Shown here: in pieces, positions 55,207-63,431 of the stretch | Position numbering within the stretch: the stretch's first letter is position 1 | How the letters are laid out: each line of letters opens with the position of its first letter | Assembly: GCF_031626495.1 (NCBI RefSeq) | Contig: NZ_JAMQOJ010000006.1 | Location: forward strand, 248,001 to 312,000 | DNA: 64,000 nt | Direction: 5' to 3' | From: Natrinema sp031626495 | Lineage (GTDB): Archaea > Halobacteriota > Halobacteria > Halobacteriales > Natrialbaceae | Position numbers and translations under genes: made by a program | Notes under the pieces: generated by a model | Databases searched by the model: none | Told to the model about the DNA's origin: nothing | Seen by the model: only the letters and a program-made list of their open reading frames with translations

Positions 55207-55527
55207 TCACGGCACGACTTCGCAAGGGATCGTTTTCAGGTCGTCTTCTAACTCAGAGGCTTGGAGGATGGCAATCTCACGATCGGATTGCTTCTCGAGC
55301 GAGGCCGTTTCATCGTCGAGATCTTGGACTATGAGGAGGCCGTTCCAGTCAGGGCCGAAGTACTCTCTGTCATCACTATCGAAGACGAACTCGTCGTCGA
55401 CATGAAGAAACGCGAGATACTCGAGTGTCTCCTTGATCCCTCGCCCATCTTGTTTGTCGAAATACAACGCCTTGATGCTTATGCTCGATACTGGCTTTGG
55501 ACTTTGTCCATCTTGCACTGTACGCAA
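55207..55527 (-). CDS. Hypothetical acidic protein
   Basis: This 106-residue acidic protein includes LEYLAFLHVDDEFVFDSDD and DLDDETASLEKQSDREIA. No family is recognised. It overlaps the upstream gene by about 49 bases, so the true start may be later (near VSSISIK). The gene and its partner lie between the Fic gene and the phosphoribosyltransferase operon. Confidence 0.5.
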   Translation of the reverse strand: MRTVQDGQSPKPVSSISIKALYFDKQDGRGIKETLEYLAFLHVDDEFVFDSDDREYFGPDWNGLLIVQDLDDETASLEKQSDREIAILQASELEDDLKTIPCEVVP

Positions 55528-55859
55528 AGGTTATCAGCAAAGCAAGCGATATCGTCGTAGGGGCAATCGTACTCGTCGACGTCGACGGAGAGGCTTCGTT
55601 TCGCGTGTTCCCATTCAGTCTTCCAATCGTCGATATCCATGTCCGCAGACGTGAATACGACGTTATCGTCTCGATCGATGATTTTGGCTACAGTCACGGA
55701 GTACTGGTGCTCCTCTACAGTCTCGATCGCAGCACAAAACGATGAGCACTGAATTTCTCGTGTCCCGGAGCTGTCGTCTAGTAGTCGGACCGTGACCGAG
55801 CCGTCGTACTCCTCTGTCGGGTCCAATCCACCCGGCATACCATCGTCTTGGGATAACAC
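55479..55859 (-). CDS. Hypothetical protein with CxxC pair
   Basis: This 126-residue protein has a beta-rich front (YDGSVTVRLLDDSSGTREI, YSVTVAKIIDRDDNVVF) and a C-terminal cysteine cluster (DCPYDDIACFADNLCVQC), suggesting a metal site. No family is recognised. It is upstream of and overlaps another unknown gene; the two are probably co-transcribed. Confidence 0.55.
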   Translation of the reverse strand: MLSQDDGMPGGLDPTEEYDGSVTVRLLDDSSGTREIQCSSFCAAIETVEEHQYSVTVAKIIDRDDNVVFTSADMDIDDWKTEWEHAKRSLSVDVDEYDCPYDDIACFADNLCVQCKMDKVQSQYRA

Positions 55860-56083
55860 TGTAAAAGGCTACCCCTTGACAGGGTTTTGAGATCGATAGC
55901 GATCGAATTCTATTTCCAGCCAACAGTGAACGCCTTCCTCTCGTTCGATGTCCTCCGTGCTAGTCGTTCCGAGCGCCCGCACCACCTCGCCGACGTCCGT
56001 ATCTCCCTCACAGCGTACGTCCGTTTTCCGACCGACGCCGTCGTGCCCATCAACGTTATATCAATTTCCCAGAAAACACCTGT

Positions 56084-58627
56084 ATGACCACGCCAGAGGG
56101 ATCTCGAGACCCGATTTCGTCCACCGATACGTCAGTGACGTTCACTGAGGAAGACATTCGGCAACTCTGTGGGGACGCCGATAGAAGTGACCGACTACCC
56201 GACCTCGAGCGGAAGGGGCAACGCGTACTCGAGCTCGTCGAGCGGACGTTTTCGGGTCACGAGTGGTTCGACGATTTCGTCTGGGGTGAAGCCGACGGAT
56301 CGCCTGGCCTCGAGGCGGGCACCTCCACGCAGGAGGGGACACGAGCGATGTGGCTCTCATTGGCTCACGAACAGTACCGGGAGATCGGTGGTCGGACGAA
56401 GGGACTCCAGCTCGAGTTCGGCCTCGACGGTGGCGACAAGCGGGGGTTTTTCGATCGTGACGTGCTCTGCGGCGTGTATCTCGGACCCTGGGTTACGGAG
56501 TCGGTTCTCGAGGCGTTCACGAGTCGTCTCCAGCGACACGCCGACGAGATCGCGGCTCATCTCGCGGACCACGAGAACCACGTCCTCCACGTTGGCGATC
56601 GAACTCTTCGTGCACCCACACTGGAGACGGTACGAGAAGTAGGAGAAGATTGTTCTGACGGCGTTCTTCTCACGGCAGATCTGACGTTCGCCGACGTTCG
56701 AAACGACCCGGAGATCGTAGACCGAGTTTGCGAGACGTTCGCGAGCGTGTGGCCGCTATACGGACTGTTGGCCGGCGTTGATATTCCAGCCACCGGAGAC
56801 GGCACCGATTCCGTGCCGGCCGACGTCGACCGGACAGGGGAGGACACACCCCAGGAGACGACCGGCCGCTCGAGTCCGACGGACGATCCGTCGGTGGAGC
56901 CGACTCGGGAGTCGATTCTGGCGCACTCGGATTTGGACGAGAAGCAAATCGAGCAAACGCTCGATGCGCTCGGCGAGCGCGGGGCGACACGGGAGGAAGC
57001 CCTTCGTATTCTCAGCCAGTACGTCGGCGATATGGCTCGCGGGGACGGGCTGTATTCCGTCTCCGGTCTCGGTCCGATGACGGGATACACGCTCGAGCAG
57101 GCCGGAATCGCGACAGTCGACGAACTGGTCGAGACGCCGCTCGACGAGCTGCGCTCGATCGACGGGATTCGAAACCGGCGGGCACGGGTCATCCTCGAGG
57201 CGGCGTCACAGCGAACCGGGAAGCCGACATCTGGACCGGACGACGGTACCGGGAATCGCTCGAGCTCGGCTGCCGACGACGATCAGCGTGTAGTGACGGA
57301 CGACGGTGTCGCCGTGGAGGCAAACGCCCTGTCGGAGTATTACGAATCAGTCCGTAGCATGCGGAAGGTGCTCGAGCTGTTCATCCTCTCTCCAGATAGC
57401 CCGCACGAACCGGACGATTTGACCGATCCGCTCGTGCAGTACTACGTCCTGTTGGACGCCTGTATCGCGTTCGGATCGGCCGACATCGCGTTCGCCGGCT
57501 ACGGCCCGCAACATCAGTCCCGGCTCCCATTTAGCACCACTGCGTATCGTCGGGCGTTCGGCAACGGGAACTGGATTACGGAGTATCAGACGATCGACAT
57601 CGAGCCGTTTCAACCCGAGACCCGTGAGTGGCTGCGCGAACGGGCACGGTTCGAGAAGCCCGAAGTGCTCGTTCGGCCCGTGCCCCCACAGGGAGAGCAT
57701 CCGCTCCCGGAAGTCGTCACCTCTCGGGCCGAACTCGAACAGGCACTGATCGTGTTAGATCAGTTTCCGGCGTATCCATCTGTTCCCACGGATCCCGAGG
57801 GAGCCACGACTGACCGAACCGTTCCAGTTTCGGACCTCTACAGGCGGATCTTCGCCGATCTCGATGCCGAACATACGGTGGACCTCGATATGCTCTCCGA
57901 CTCGGTCCCGGTGGAGGAACTCGAGGGCCCAGTCGTTGAGGCGACACCGACGACGCCGGAGGAAATCGATTCGTTCCTGGGGACCCACGAGAAACTGACG
58001 CACCTATTCGGGCGGATCGAGCCGCCGTCAGAGTCACCGGTACGGCGATCAGTACCAGCGTTCGCTCTCGACTGGTATCGACCACCGGGAATATTTTTCC
58101 AGCAGTTGCGGCAGTTGGCGAAGTCCGGATCGTCAGAACCGGTCGAGTTCTTCCTACCCCGACTACAGGACTTAGTCAATCGACGTCTCCTCCAGGATTA
58201 CTGGGAGTACGATTATATCTGCGTCTTTCCGAGCCACGAGGCGTCCTCGCTCAGTGAACCCTTGGTCGAACTCGCACAGGAGGCTGTTCTCGATACGTCT
58301 ATCATTTACACGCCGCTCTTAGAGCGGACCGAAACGGTCGAGCGACAGCGCGGGAAGTCTCGCGAGGAGCGACTCGAAGCGGTTCGGAACCCCACGCAGA
58401 CGCTTCACTGCCGGTCGAAACTCGACGGGGAGACGGTGGTCCTACTCGACGATGTGAGTACGACTGGCAGTTCACTTCTCGCAGGCGCCCATGCGCTCCG
58501 TGAGGCCGGGGCGGGACGCGTTCTCGCTCTCACGCTTGGATTCACACCGGGGGAAGCGATCGAAACGAGAAAAGTAACGTCACCCGACGGATACGCCTCC
58601 GAGATCGTAGCGGGGACAGAGAAGTGA
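56084..58627 (+). CDS. Large multidomain protein with HhH and ComF-like phosphoribosyltransferase domain
   Basis: This 847-residue protein has an N-terminal 230 residues of unknown type (TQEGTRAMWLSLAHEQYREI, LQLEFGLDGGDKRGFFDRDVL). Near 322-375 lies a helix-hairpin-helix pair (LYSVSGLGPMTGYTLEQAGI, LRSIDGIRNRRARVIL). An unassigned middle follows. The C-terminal ComF-like phosphoribosyltransferase domain has YDYICVFPSHEA, LERTETVERQRGKSREERL and the PRPP loop VVLLDDVSTTGSSLL near 785-798. The stop overlaps the dprA-like start by four bases (GTGA). Confidence 0.8.
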   Translation: MTTPEGSRDPISSTDTSVTFTEEDIRQLCGDADRSDRLPDLERKGQRVLELVERTFSGHEWFDDFVWGEADGSPGLEAGTSTQEGTRAMWLSLAHEQYREIGGRTKGLQLEFGLDGGDKRGFFDRDVLCGVYLGPWVTESVLEAFTSRLQRHADEIAAHLADHENHVLHVGDRTLRAPTLETVREVGEDCSDGVLLTADLTFADVRNDPEIVDRVCETFASVWPLYGLLAGVDIPATGDGTDSVPADVDRTGEDTPQETTGRSSPTDDPSVEPTRESILAHSDLDEKQIEQTLDALGERGATREEALRILSQYVGDMARGDGLYSVSGLGPMTGYTLEQAGIATVDELVETPLDELRSIDGIRNRRARVILEAASQRTGKPTSGPDDGTGNRSSSAADDDQRVVTDDGVAVEANALSEYYESVRSMRKVLELFILSPDSPHEPDDLTDPLVQYYVLLDACIAFGSADIAFAGYGPQHQSRLPFSTTAYRRAFGNGNWITEYQTIDIEPFQPETREWLRERARFEKPEVLVRPVPPQGEHPLPEVVTSRAELEQALIVLDQFPAYPSVPTDPEGATTDRTVPVSDLYRRIFADLDAEHTVDLDMLSDSVPVEELEGPVVEATPTTPEEIDSFLGTHEKLTHLFGRIEPPSESPVRRSVPAFALDWYRPPGIFFQQLRQLAKSGSSEPVEFFLPRLQDLVNRRLLQDYWEYDYICVFPSHEASSLSEPLVELAQEAVLDTSIIYTPLLERTETVERQRGKSREERLEAVRNPTQTLHCRSKLDGETVVLLDDVSTTGSSLLAGAHALREAGAGRVLALTLGFTPGEAIETRKVTSPDGYASEIVAGTEK

Positions 58628-59616
58628 ACCTCGACGACCTCGCCGGGCTCGTGGCCCTCACCGAGATCGGTGGCATCGGTGACAAGCGGGCGCTCGAACT
58701 GTACCGAACGTTCGAGGATATCGACGACCTCCTCGATAGCCCTCGAGATGCGTTTTCGGAGTACCACTACGTCGACGCGGAAGCGTACGACCGCTTGCAG
58801 TCGCTCGAACCGATCATCGAGGAGACGCGCCAGCGGTTCGACCGCTACCGAGCCGACGGGATCGACGTCATCGGAATCGAAGACGATCGGTATCCCGCTG
58901 CGCTCGCCGCCCAGCATTCGCCACTCGTCATCTACGCGAAGGGGAACACCGAGCTACTCCAGCAGCGGTCCATCAGCTTCTCCGGGTCCCGCGAAACGAA
59001 CATCGCCGGTCAGAAGTGGGCCCGTGAAATCGCTCGAGACCTCGCCGCTGAGGGATACGCGATCGTTAGCGGAGGTGCGACGGGTGCTGATACGGCGGCT
59101 CACGAGGGCGCGCTCGAGGCCGGGGGAGCGACAGTCGTCGTACTCGGGACGGGGGTCGAAACGCCATACCCGGAAGAAAACGAACCGTTGTTCGAGCAAA
59201 TCGTCGATACCGATGGCGTTCTCGTCTCACACCGCCGCCCGACTGCAGGGCCGACGCGATCCGGATTCCTCGATCGGAACAAAACGCTCTCCGCACTGAG
59301 TCCCGGTCTGGTTATTGTGGCTACTGACGGCTCGGGAGGGACGATGTCTCAGTACGACGACGCAACCGCACAGGAGCGGCAAGTGTTCGTTCCGACATCG
59401 ACGCTCGATATCCAACCGTACAAAGGGGTTACCGAAATCGTGAACACCGGTTCGCCACTGGCGATCGAAACGGCACCGGAGATCGTCGAGTGGTACCAAC
59501 GAGAGGGTTCCGCCCGCTCCTCGGACGCAGGTTTGGACAGCGAGACGGGACACAGCGGTGACGATACCGGGCAAGCAACGTTAGCTGATTGGGGATCAGA
59601 TAGCGACGAGCGCTAA
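58624..59616 (+). CDS. DprA/Smf-like protein
   Basis: This 330-residue protein starts with GTG. The N-terminal HhH-like part (LTEIGGIGDKRALELY) is followed by the DprA Rossmann core: DRYPAALAAQHSPLVIYAKG, ISFSGSRETNIAGQKWA, IVSGGATGADTAAHEGAL, LGTGVETPYPEEN and FLDRNKTLSALSPGLVIV with GSGGTMSQ. Bacterial DprA loads RecA on single-stranded DNA. Here, with a phosphoribosyltransferase partner, a defence or nucleotide-signal role is as likely. The C-terminal 40 residues are disordered. Confidence 0.85.
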   Translation: MNLDDLAGLVALTEIGGIGDKRALELYRTFEDIDDLLDSPRDAFSEYHYVDAEAYDRLQSLEPIIEETRQRFDRYRADGIDVIGIEDDRYPAALAAQHSPLVIYAKGNTELLQQRSISFSGSRETNIAGQKWAREIARDLAAEGYAIVSGGATGADTAAHEGALEAGGATVVVLGTGVETPYPEENEPLFEQIVDTDGVLVSHRRPTAGPTRSGFLDRNKTLSALSPGLVIVATDGSGGTMSQYDDATAQERQVFVPTSTLDIQPYKGVTEIVNTGSPLAIETAPEIVEWYQREGSARSSDAGLDSETGHSGDDTGQATLADWGSDSDER

Positions 59617-59690
59617 GCGGTTCTCTCTGGAGAACACTCCAGATCGGCTATTTCTCAGGTATACGGAATGGCTACCAGAGTTGTAGCCTC

Positions 59691-60614
59691 TTACTGTCCG
59701 CTGAATCGCTCGAGTTCGGTCATCGTGACGCTGCCGTCGGCCTCCCGGGTAAGAGCAGACAGGGACTCTGGCGTTTCGACGAACACAGCTTCACCCCCAT
59801 CCGAATCGAGGTTCTCCCGAAGCACGTTTTGACAGTACACCTGCCCCTTACGCTGTGGTGTAGTGTGGCGGGTGTGGCCGACGACTTGAGGCGGCGCATC
59901 CGGAGGCAAATGATCGAAGTCGAGCCAGACGAGTCCCGCACCCGGGCTCTTCGGATGCCCCTTTCCGACTCCGAGAACACGCTGATGATCGTCGATGACC
60001 CGCCGCTGCATCGCTACATCCTCCTCGGTTCCGGCAGCCTCGAGCAGTTTCGTCGCGGCATCGACGAGCGACTCGTTGACGTCCTCGACTCGGTAGCCTG
60101 TCGGCGACCCCGCGTGGACGTAGGTGACGTTGTGCCCGCGATAGGCCGCTACGATGTGGCCCGCCACGATCTGCTCGAGAAACAGCCGACGATCGTCAGT
60201 ATCCACTGCGCCAGCGAACCACTGCGGGAATCCGAAGTGGTCTGGCGAGAGTATGATTGCCTCGTGGTTGCCGAGGGTGATGCGAACCCGTCCGGGCGGG
60301 GCTTCGTCGACGAGCCTGGCGACCAACTCGAGAACCTCCTCGTTCGCCGGCCCTCTATCGATGAGATCGCCGTTGAACACGAGCACGTAATTCTCGTCCG
60401 CCCAGTGGAGCGTTCCGTCCCTTCCGCGGACGACTATTGGATCGAAATTTGGGTGATCTGCCACCGTTAGTAGTGCGCCTCGGACCGACTCGAGATAGCC
60501 GTGGATGTCACTGATACTGACAATAGTCGGCGGTTCGCCCTCGCTGGGGAGACCGTCGATGGAATCTCGAGTGGAGGGAGTGAGTTGAGTTTCGTCGGCG
60601 GTATCGAGTGGCAT
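59691..60614 (-). CDS. PPP-type metallophosphoesterase
   Basis: This 307-residue protein has SISDIHGYLESV, VFNGDLIDRGPANEEV, ITLGNHEAIIL and later YVHAGSPTGY and VVGHTRHTTPQRKG, the full set of serine/threonine-phosphatase-like motifs. The substrate is unknown. It is convergent with the dprA-like gene (about 75 bases between ends) and may or may not belong to that system. Confidence 0.84.
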   Translation of the reverse strand: MPLDTADETQLTPSTRDSIDGLPSEGEPPTIVSISDIHGYLESVRGALLTVADHPNFDPIVVRGRDGTLHWADENYVLVFNGDLIDRGPANEEVLELVARLVDEAPPGRVRITLGNHEAIILSPDHFGFPQWFAGAVDTDDRRLFLEQIVAGHIVAAYRGHNVTYVHAGSPTGYRVEDVNESLVDAATKLLEAAGTEEDVAMQRRVIDDHQRVLGVGKGHPKSPGAGLVWLDFDHLPPDAPPQVVGHTRHTTPQRKGQVYCQNVLRENLDSDGGEAVFVETPESLSALTREADGSVTMTELERFSGQ

Positions 60615-60670
60615 CTGTCCGTCCCTACGGATTGACGGAGTAACTTACTATCTTTCTGCGAGGAGAGAAT

Positions 60671-60688
60671 CCCGCCGTAAACGGCGGG
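60671..60688. repeat. Solo IS left-end hairpin
   Basis: CCCGCCGT and ACGGCGGG pair around AA, with GAGAGAAT on one side. It is the reverse of the left-end hairpin of TnpB element copy 1. No transposase is next to it. Confidence 0.6.
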
Positions 60689-60781
60689 AGTGAATCCGAC
60701 AATTCGACTGACTCCTCGAGAGAATCGTCGCCGTTGAAAATTCCGTTGGTGGTGTCCGTGGTTCGTAGGAAGACAGCTCTC

Positions 60782-60822
60782 TTAACCAACAAAATCACCG
60801 GAAATAGTGTTCTGTTGGTTAA
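60782..60822. promoter_or_regulatory. 10-base inverted repeat upstream of AbiE-like pair
   Basis: TTAACCAACA at 60782-60791 and its exact complement at 60813-60822 are separated by 21 bases. The centres are three helical turns apart, which suits a dimeric regulator. It lies between the phosphoesterase and the HTH gene, about 120 bases before the latter. Confidence 0.5.
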
Positions 60823-60909
60823 TATCCTATTGTATGGGTGTGCTATCAGTAATGTTTGAAATATAACTTATTAAAACTCTGCCATGTAGTCTCAAATAAC
60901 GAAAGGTTC

Positions 60910-60916
60910 TTATAAA
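60910..60916 (+). promoter_or_regulatory. TATA box for AbiE-like pair
   Basis: TTATAAA lies 24-30 bases before the ATG at 60940, predicting a leaderless message. Confidence 0.6.
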
Positions 60917-60939
60917 TCGTTTGCGTAATATGAGACGAC

Positions 60940-61890
60940 ATGGTAGAAAAAAGCCACTTCCGACTCTTATCACATCTTATAGAGGAGGATGGGTCGGAAG
61001 TGGGTATCAGTACGCTCGCTGACCAACTCGATTGGAGCGCTGGCCATACCTCACGTATCGTCTCCGAATTAGAAGCCTACGGCTACGTCCAAACCAAGCA
61101 ACCCGGTCGGCAAAAGTTGGTTTCTCCGACGGATATCGAACCAATCGAGCAACTCGAGGGTCTGCTTACGGAATATAGCCACATGGATTTGTCCGATCTC
61201 ATCGCTGGCACTGGGTTACTCGTGCTCTATTATCTCGATCAAGGACGGACCGCAACCGAGTTAGCTGAACTGAGTGGTGTTAGTAAGGCGACAATATATC
61301 GTCGGTTAAATGACTTTCAGCGCGTCGGTGTCGTTGGGAAATCGAAGTCCCAGTATCGTCTCAATGATCCGTTTGTAGTGTTGGCCCCGATCGCTCGAGG
61401 ACTGCTCCACCAGAAACATCGTCGCGAAGCAGAGCGACACGCAAGTGGACTCAAATTTCTCTGGGAAACACACGATGAATACCTCTTCGCCTGCGACAGT
61501 GACGTTACCGCTGACGGATTTTACCTGACCGGGCCTGCCCTGTTCGAAGCGTTCGATGTCCCGCTTCTCACGAGGGATAGGCGACACTACTTCCGGACGG
61601 ATCGCCTCTCAGAGATTACTCCCGCAGAATTAGTCTGCCACACACTACTGATCGATGACGGTCCCCGGTACCGAACGTACTGTCTCTTATTGATGCAACA
61701 GCAGGACATCGAGCAACCGGAATTGCGGAAGCGTGCTGAACACTATCTCCCCGAAGCGACGAACGATCTACGGGCTATCGTAAATGAACTCATCGAATAC
61801 TTAGAGACAGACGGAACTACAACAACTGAGCAACTGCCCAAATGGGAAGACTTCAAACAAACGGCCAGAGACTATGAGATCACTGTATGA
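60940..61890 (+). CDS. HTH protein of a toxin-antitoxin-like pair (AbiEi-like)
   Basis: This 316-residue protein has two winged helices: one at the front (ISTLADQLDWSAGHTSRIVSEL) and one near residue 105 (TATELAELSGVSKATIYRRL). A C-terminal domain includes LFACDSDVTADGFYLTG. The gene is followed with a four-base overlap by a nucleotidyltransferase. This order of HTH antitoxin and nucleotidyltransferase toxin is that of AbiE-like systems. A TATA box is 24-30 bases upstream. Confidence 0.68.
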   Translation: MVEKSHFRLLSHLIEEDGSEVGISTLADQLDWSAGHTSRIVSELEAYGYVQTKQPGRQKLVSPTDIEPIEQLEGLLTEYSHMDLSDLIAGTGLLVLYYLDQGRTATELAELSGVSKATIYRRLNDFQRVGVVGKSKSQYRLNDPFVVLAPIARGLLHQKHRREAERHASGLKFLWETHDEYLFACDSDVTADGFYLTGPALFEAFDVPLLTRDRRHYFRTDRLSEITPAELVCHTLLIDDGPRYRTYCLLLMQQQDIEQPELRKRAEHYLPEATNDLRAIVNELIEYLETDGTTTTEQLPKWEDFKQTARDYEITV

Positions 61891-62732
61891 GTTCTCGAGA
61901 ACGATTCGGTCGTAATTATATCGAGGCCGAACTCCAAGAAATTGCAGATCATATCCAGACAGACGTTGATGCCTATCTCATCGGCGGTGGCGCAATGTCA
62001 CTTCACGAGCCGTCTCTCAAGGACACGACCAAAGATATCGATCTCGTCGTCGTGGACGAGGCGGCCCTTAGCCGTCTACTGGGGGTACTCGACGACCTCG
62101 GCTATGAGGAAGTTACCGATCTCGGTGACGAATATGATCGGTTAGGAGCGCGTCACTGCGTTCGAAACGATGCCGGCTGTCAGTTCGACGTCTTCTATCG
62201 GCAGATTTCTGATAAGCTGTATTTCAGCGACGGAATGCAAGCGCGGAGTGAGGCGTTTCTTTCGGACGAGTCTTTCTCAGTCGGCCTCGTTTCGTTCGAA
62301 GATATCTTTCTTTTCAAGGCCGTCGCAGAGCGTCCGGACGATATCGGAGACATGGCGACACTCGTCCAGACAGATCTCGACTTCGATGTGATCGAAGAGG
62401 AAATCGAATGCCAAGTAGACCTCTTGGGCGGTGAACACTTTGTCACGGTGATCTCTGAGTCGCTGGAACGACTCGATCAGAACGAAGGTATCCAGACACC
62501 ACTCGACGATGTTGTTCGAGAGTACTACCAACAGTACATGAAGGGATACGAACTCCGGTTGCAGTTAGACGAGGACACCGCAAAATCCGTTAGCGAACTC
62601 GCGTCGACGTTAGACGTATCAGAAGATGAAATCGAACGTCGATACGGGTATCTCGAGCAGTACGGATTCGTCGAACGGACCACTGAGGGGATACGAGATA
62701 CCGGGAAGCACGACGAATTTCATCGGTCCTAA
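61887..62732 (+). CDS. Nucleotidyltransferase of a toxin-antitoxin-like pair (AbiEii/DUF6036-like)
   Basis: This 281-residue protein has the minimal nucleotidyltransferase pattern: AYLIGGGAMSLHE, then KDIDLVVVDEAAL with the metal Asp pair, and CQFDVFYRQI for the third acid. FEDIFLFKAVAERPDD is the conserved Lys-containing region of this family. The last 60 residues form a winged helix (KSVSELASTLDVSEDEIERRY). The toxin would modify tRNA or protein by nucleotide transfer. It is coupled to the HTH gene. Confidence 0.75.
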   Translation: MSSRERFGRNYIEAELQEIADHIQTDVDAYLIGGGAMSLHEPSLKDTTKDIDLVVVDEAALSRLLGVLDDLGYEEVTDLGDEYDRLGARHCVRNDAGCQFDVFYRQISDKLYFSDGMQARSEAFLSDESFSVGLVSFEDIFLFKAVAERPDDIGDMATLVQTDLDFDVIEEEIECQVDLLGGEHFVTVISESLERLDQNEGIQTPLDDVVREYYQQYMKGYELRLQLDEDTAKSVSELASTLDVSEDEIERRYGYLEQYGFVERTTEGIRDTGKHDEFHRS

Positions 62733-62831
62733 TATACTGTGGTGGAAGTAACTAGTGGTGTCCTCGTTCTTCCTATTACCAAACTAGTGTGGTAGAAAAG
62801 GGAAGAGAACGAATCCCATATATGCTCTTGC

Positions 62832-62963
62832 TTGGACGTCTTTAGTGAGTGTCAGGCCTGTGGATTTGTTCTGCGAGCAAGGAGTAATACTAACCCTGAC
62901 CCAGTGAATTGGGAGTCGTGCCCTGCCTGCAGCGGTACAGACTTCACTCTCATCGAAACATAG
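62832..62963 (+). CDS. Possible 43-residue zinc-finger protein
   Basis: A short frame reads ECQACGFVLRAR and CPACSGTDFTLIET, giving two CxxC pairs typical of tiny haloarchaeal zinc-finger proteins. The only start is TTG, and a TAG lies 45-50 bases upstream. It may be real with a TTG start or have lost its ATG. Confidence 0.45.
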   Translation: MDVFSECQACGFVLRARSNTNPDPVNWESCPACSGTDFTLIET

Positions 62964-63209
62964 CTCAGGTGTACTTATTGCTAACTCGAGTCGTCCGCCC
63001 GACCTGTCTGTGCTCTCGGACACAGAACCGCAGCAAATCGCTGCTTCGCTTTGGGCTTGGGTTCGATTTCTCCCTTAATCCAACACTTGTGTAATGGCGT
63101 TTGAATTTCACCCATAATTATAGTCCGGTAGCCGATGTCCGGGATCCACGGAGCACACTAAATACTCGTGATCCAGCATTGAGAACAGTCTTTGTGGAAA
63201 CGCAGCAGT

Positions 63210-63431
63210 CTATTTCGGCAATTCGAGGCGTTCGGCGTGCTGGCGGTAGTGTTGAGGCTTTTGAATTTGATTCGGTTCGAAGATCGGATCACCTTCGTCG
63301 ATCTCGTACTCCGCCGCGACCCAACTTCTGTACGTTCCGATATCAGTTGGTGCTCCGGACTTGCAGTTCGACGACGGAAGGTGACCTGACGTGAGATAAT
63401 CAAAACGATTGCCACAGGCGAGGCATGGCAC
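63210..63431 (-). CDS. Possible small zinc-finger protein
   Basis: This 73-residue frame starts MPCLACGNRFDYLTSG and has a third cysteine at SSNCKSG. It continues SWVAAEYEIDEGDPIFEPN. Composition is compatible with a haloarchaeal gene but the family is not recognised. No neighbour supports it. Confidence 0.4.
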   Translation of the reverse strand: MPCLACGNRFDYLTSGHLPSSNCKSGAPTDIGTYRSWVAAEYEIDEGDPIFEPNQIQKPQHYRQHAERLELPK

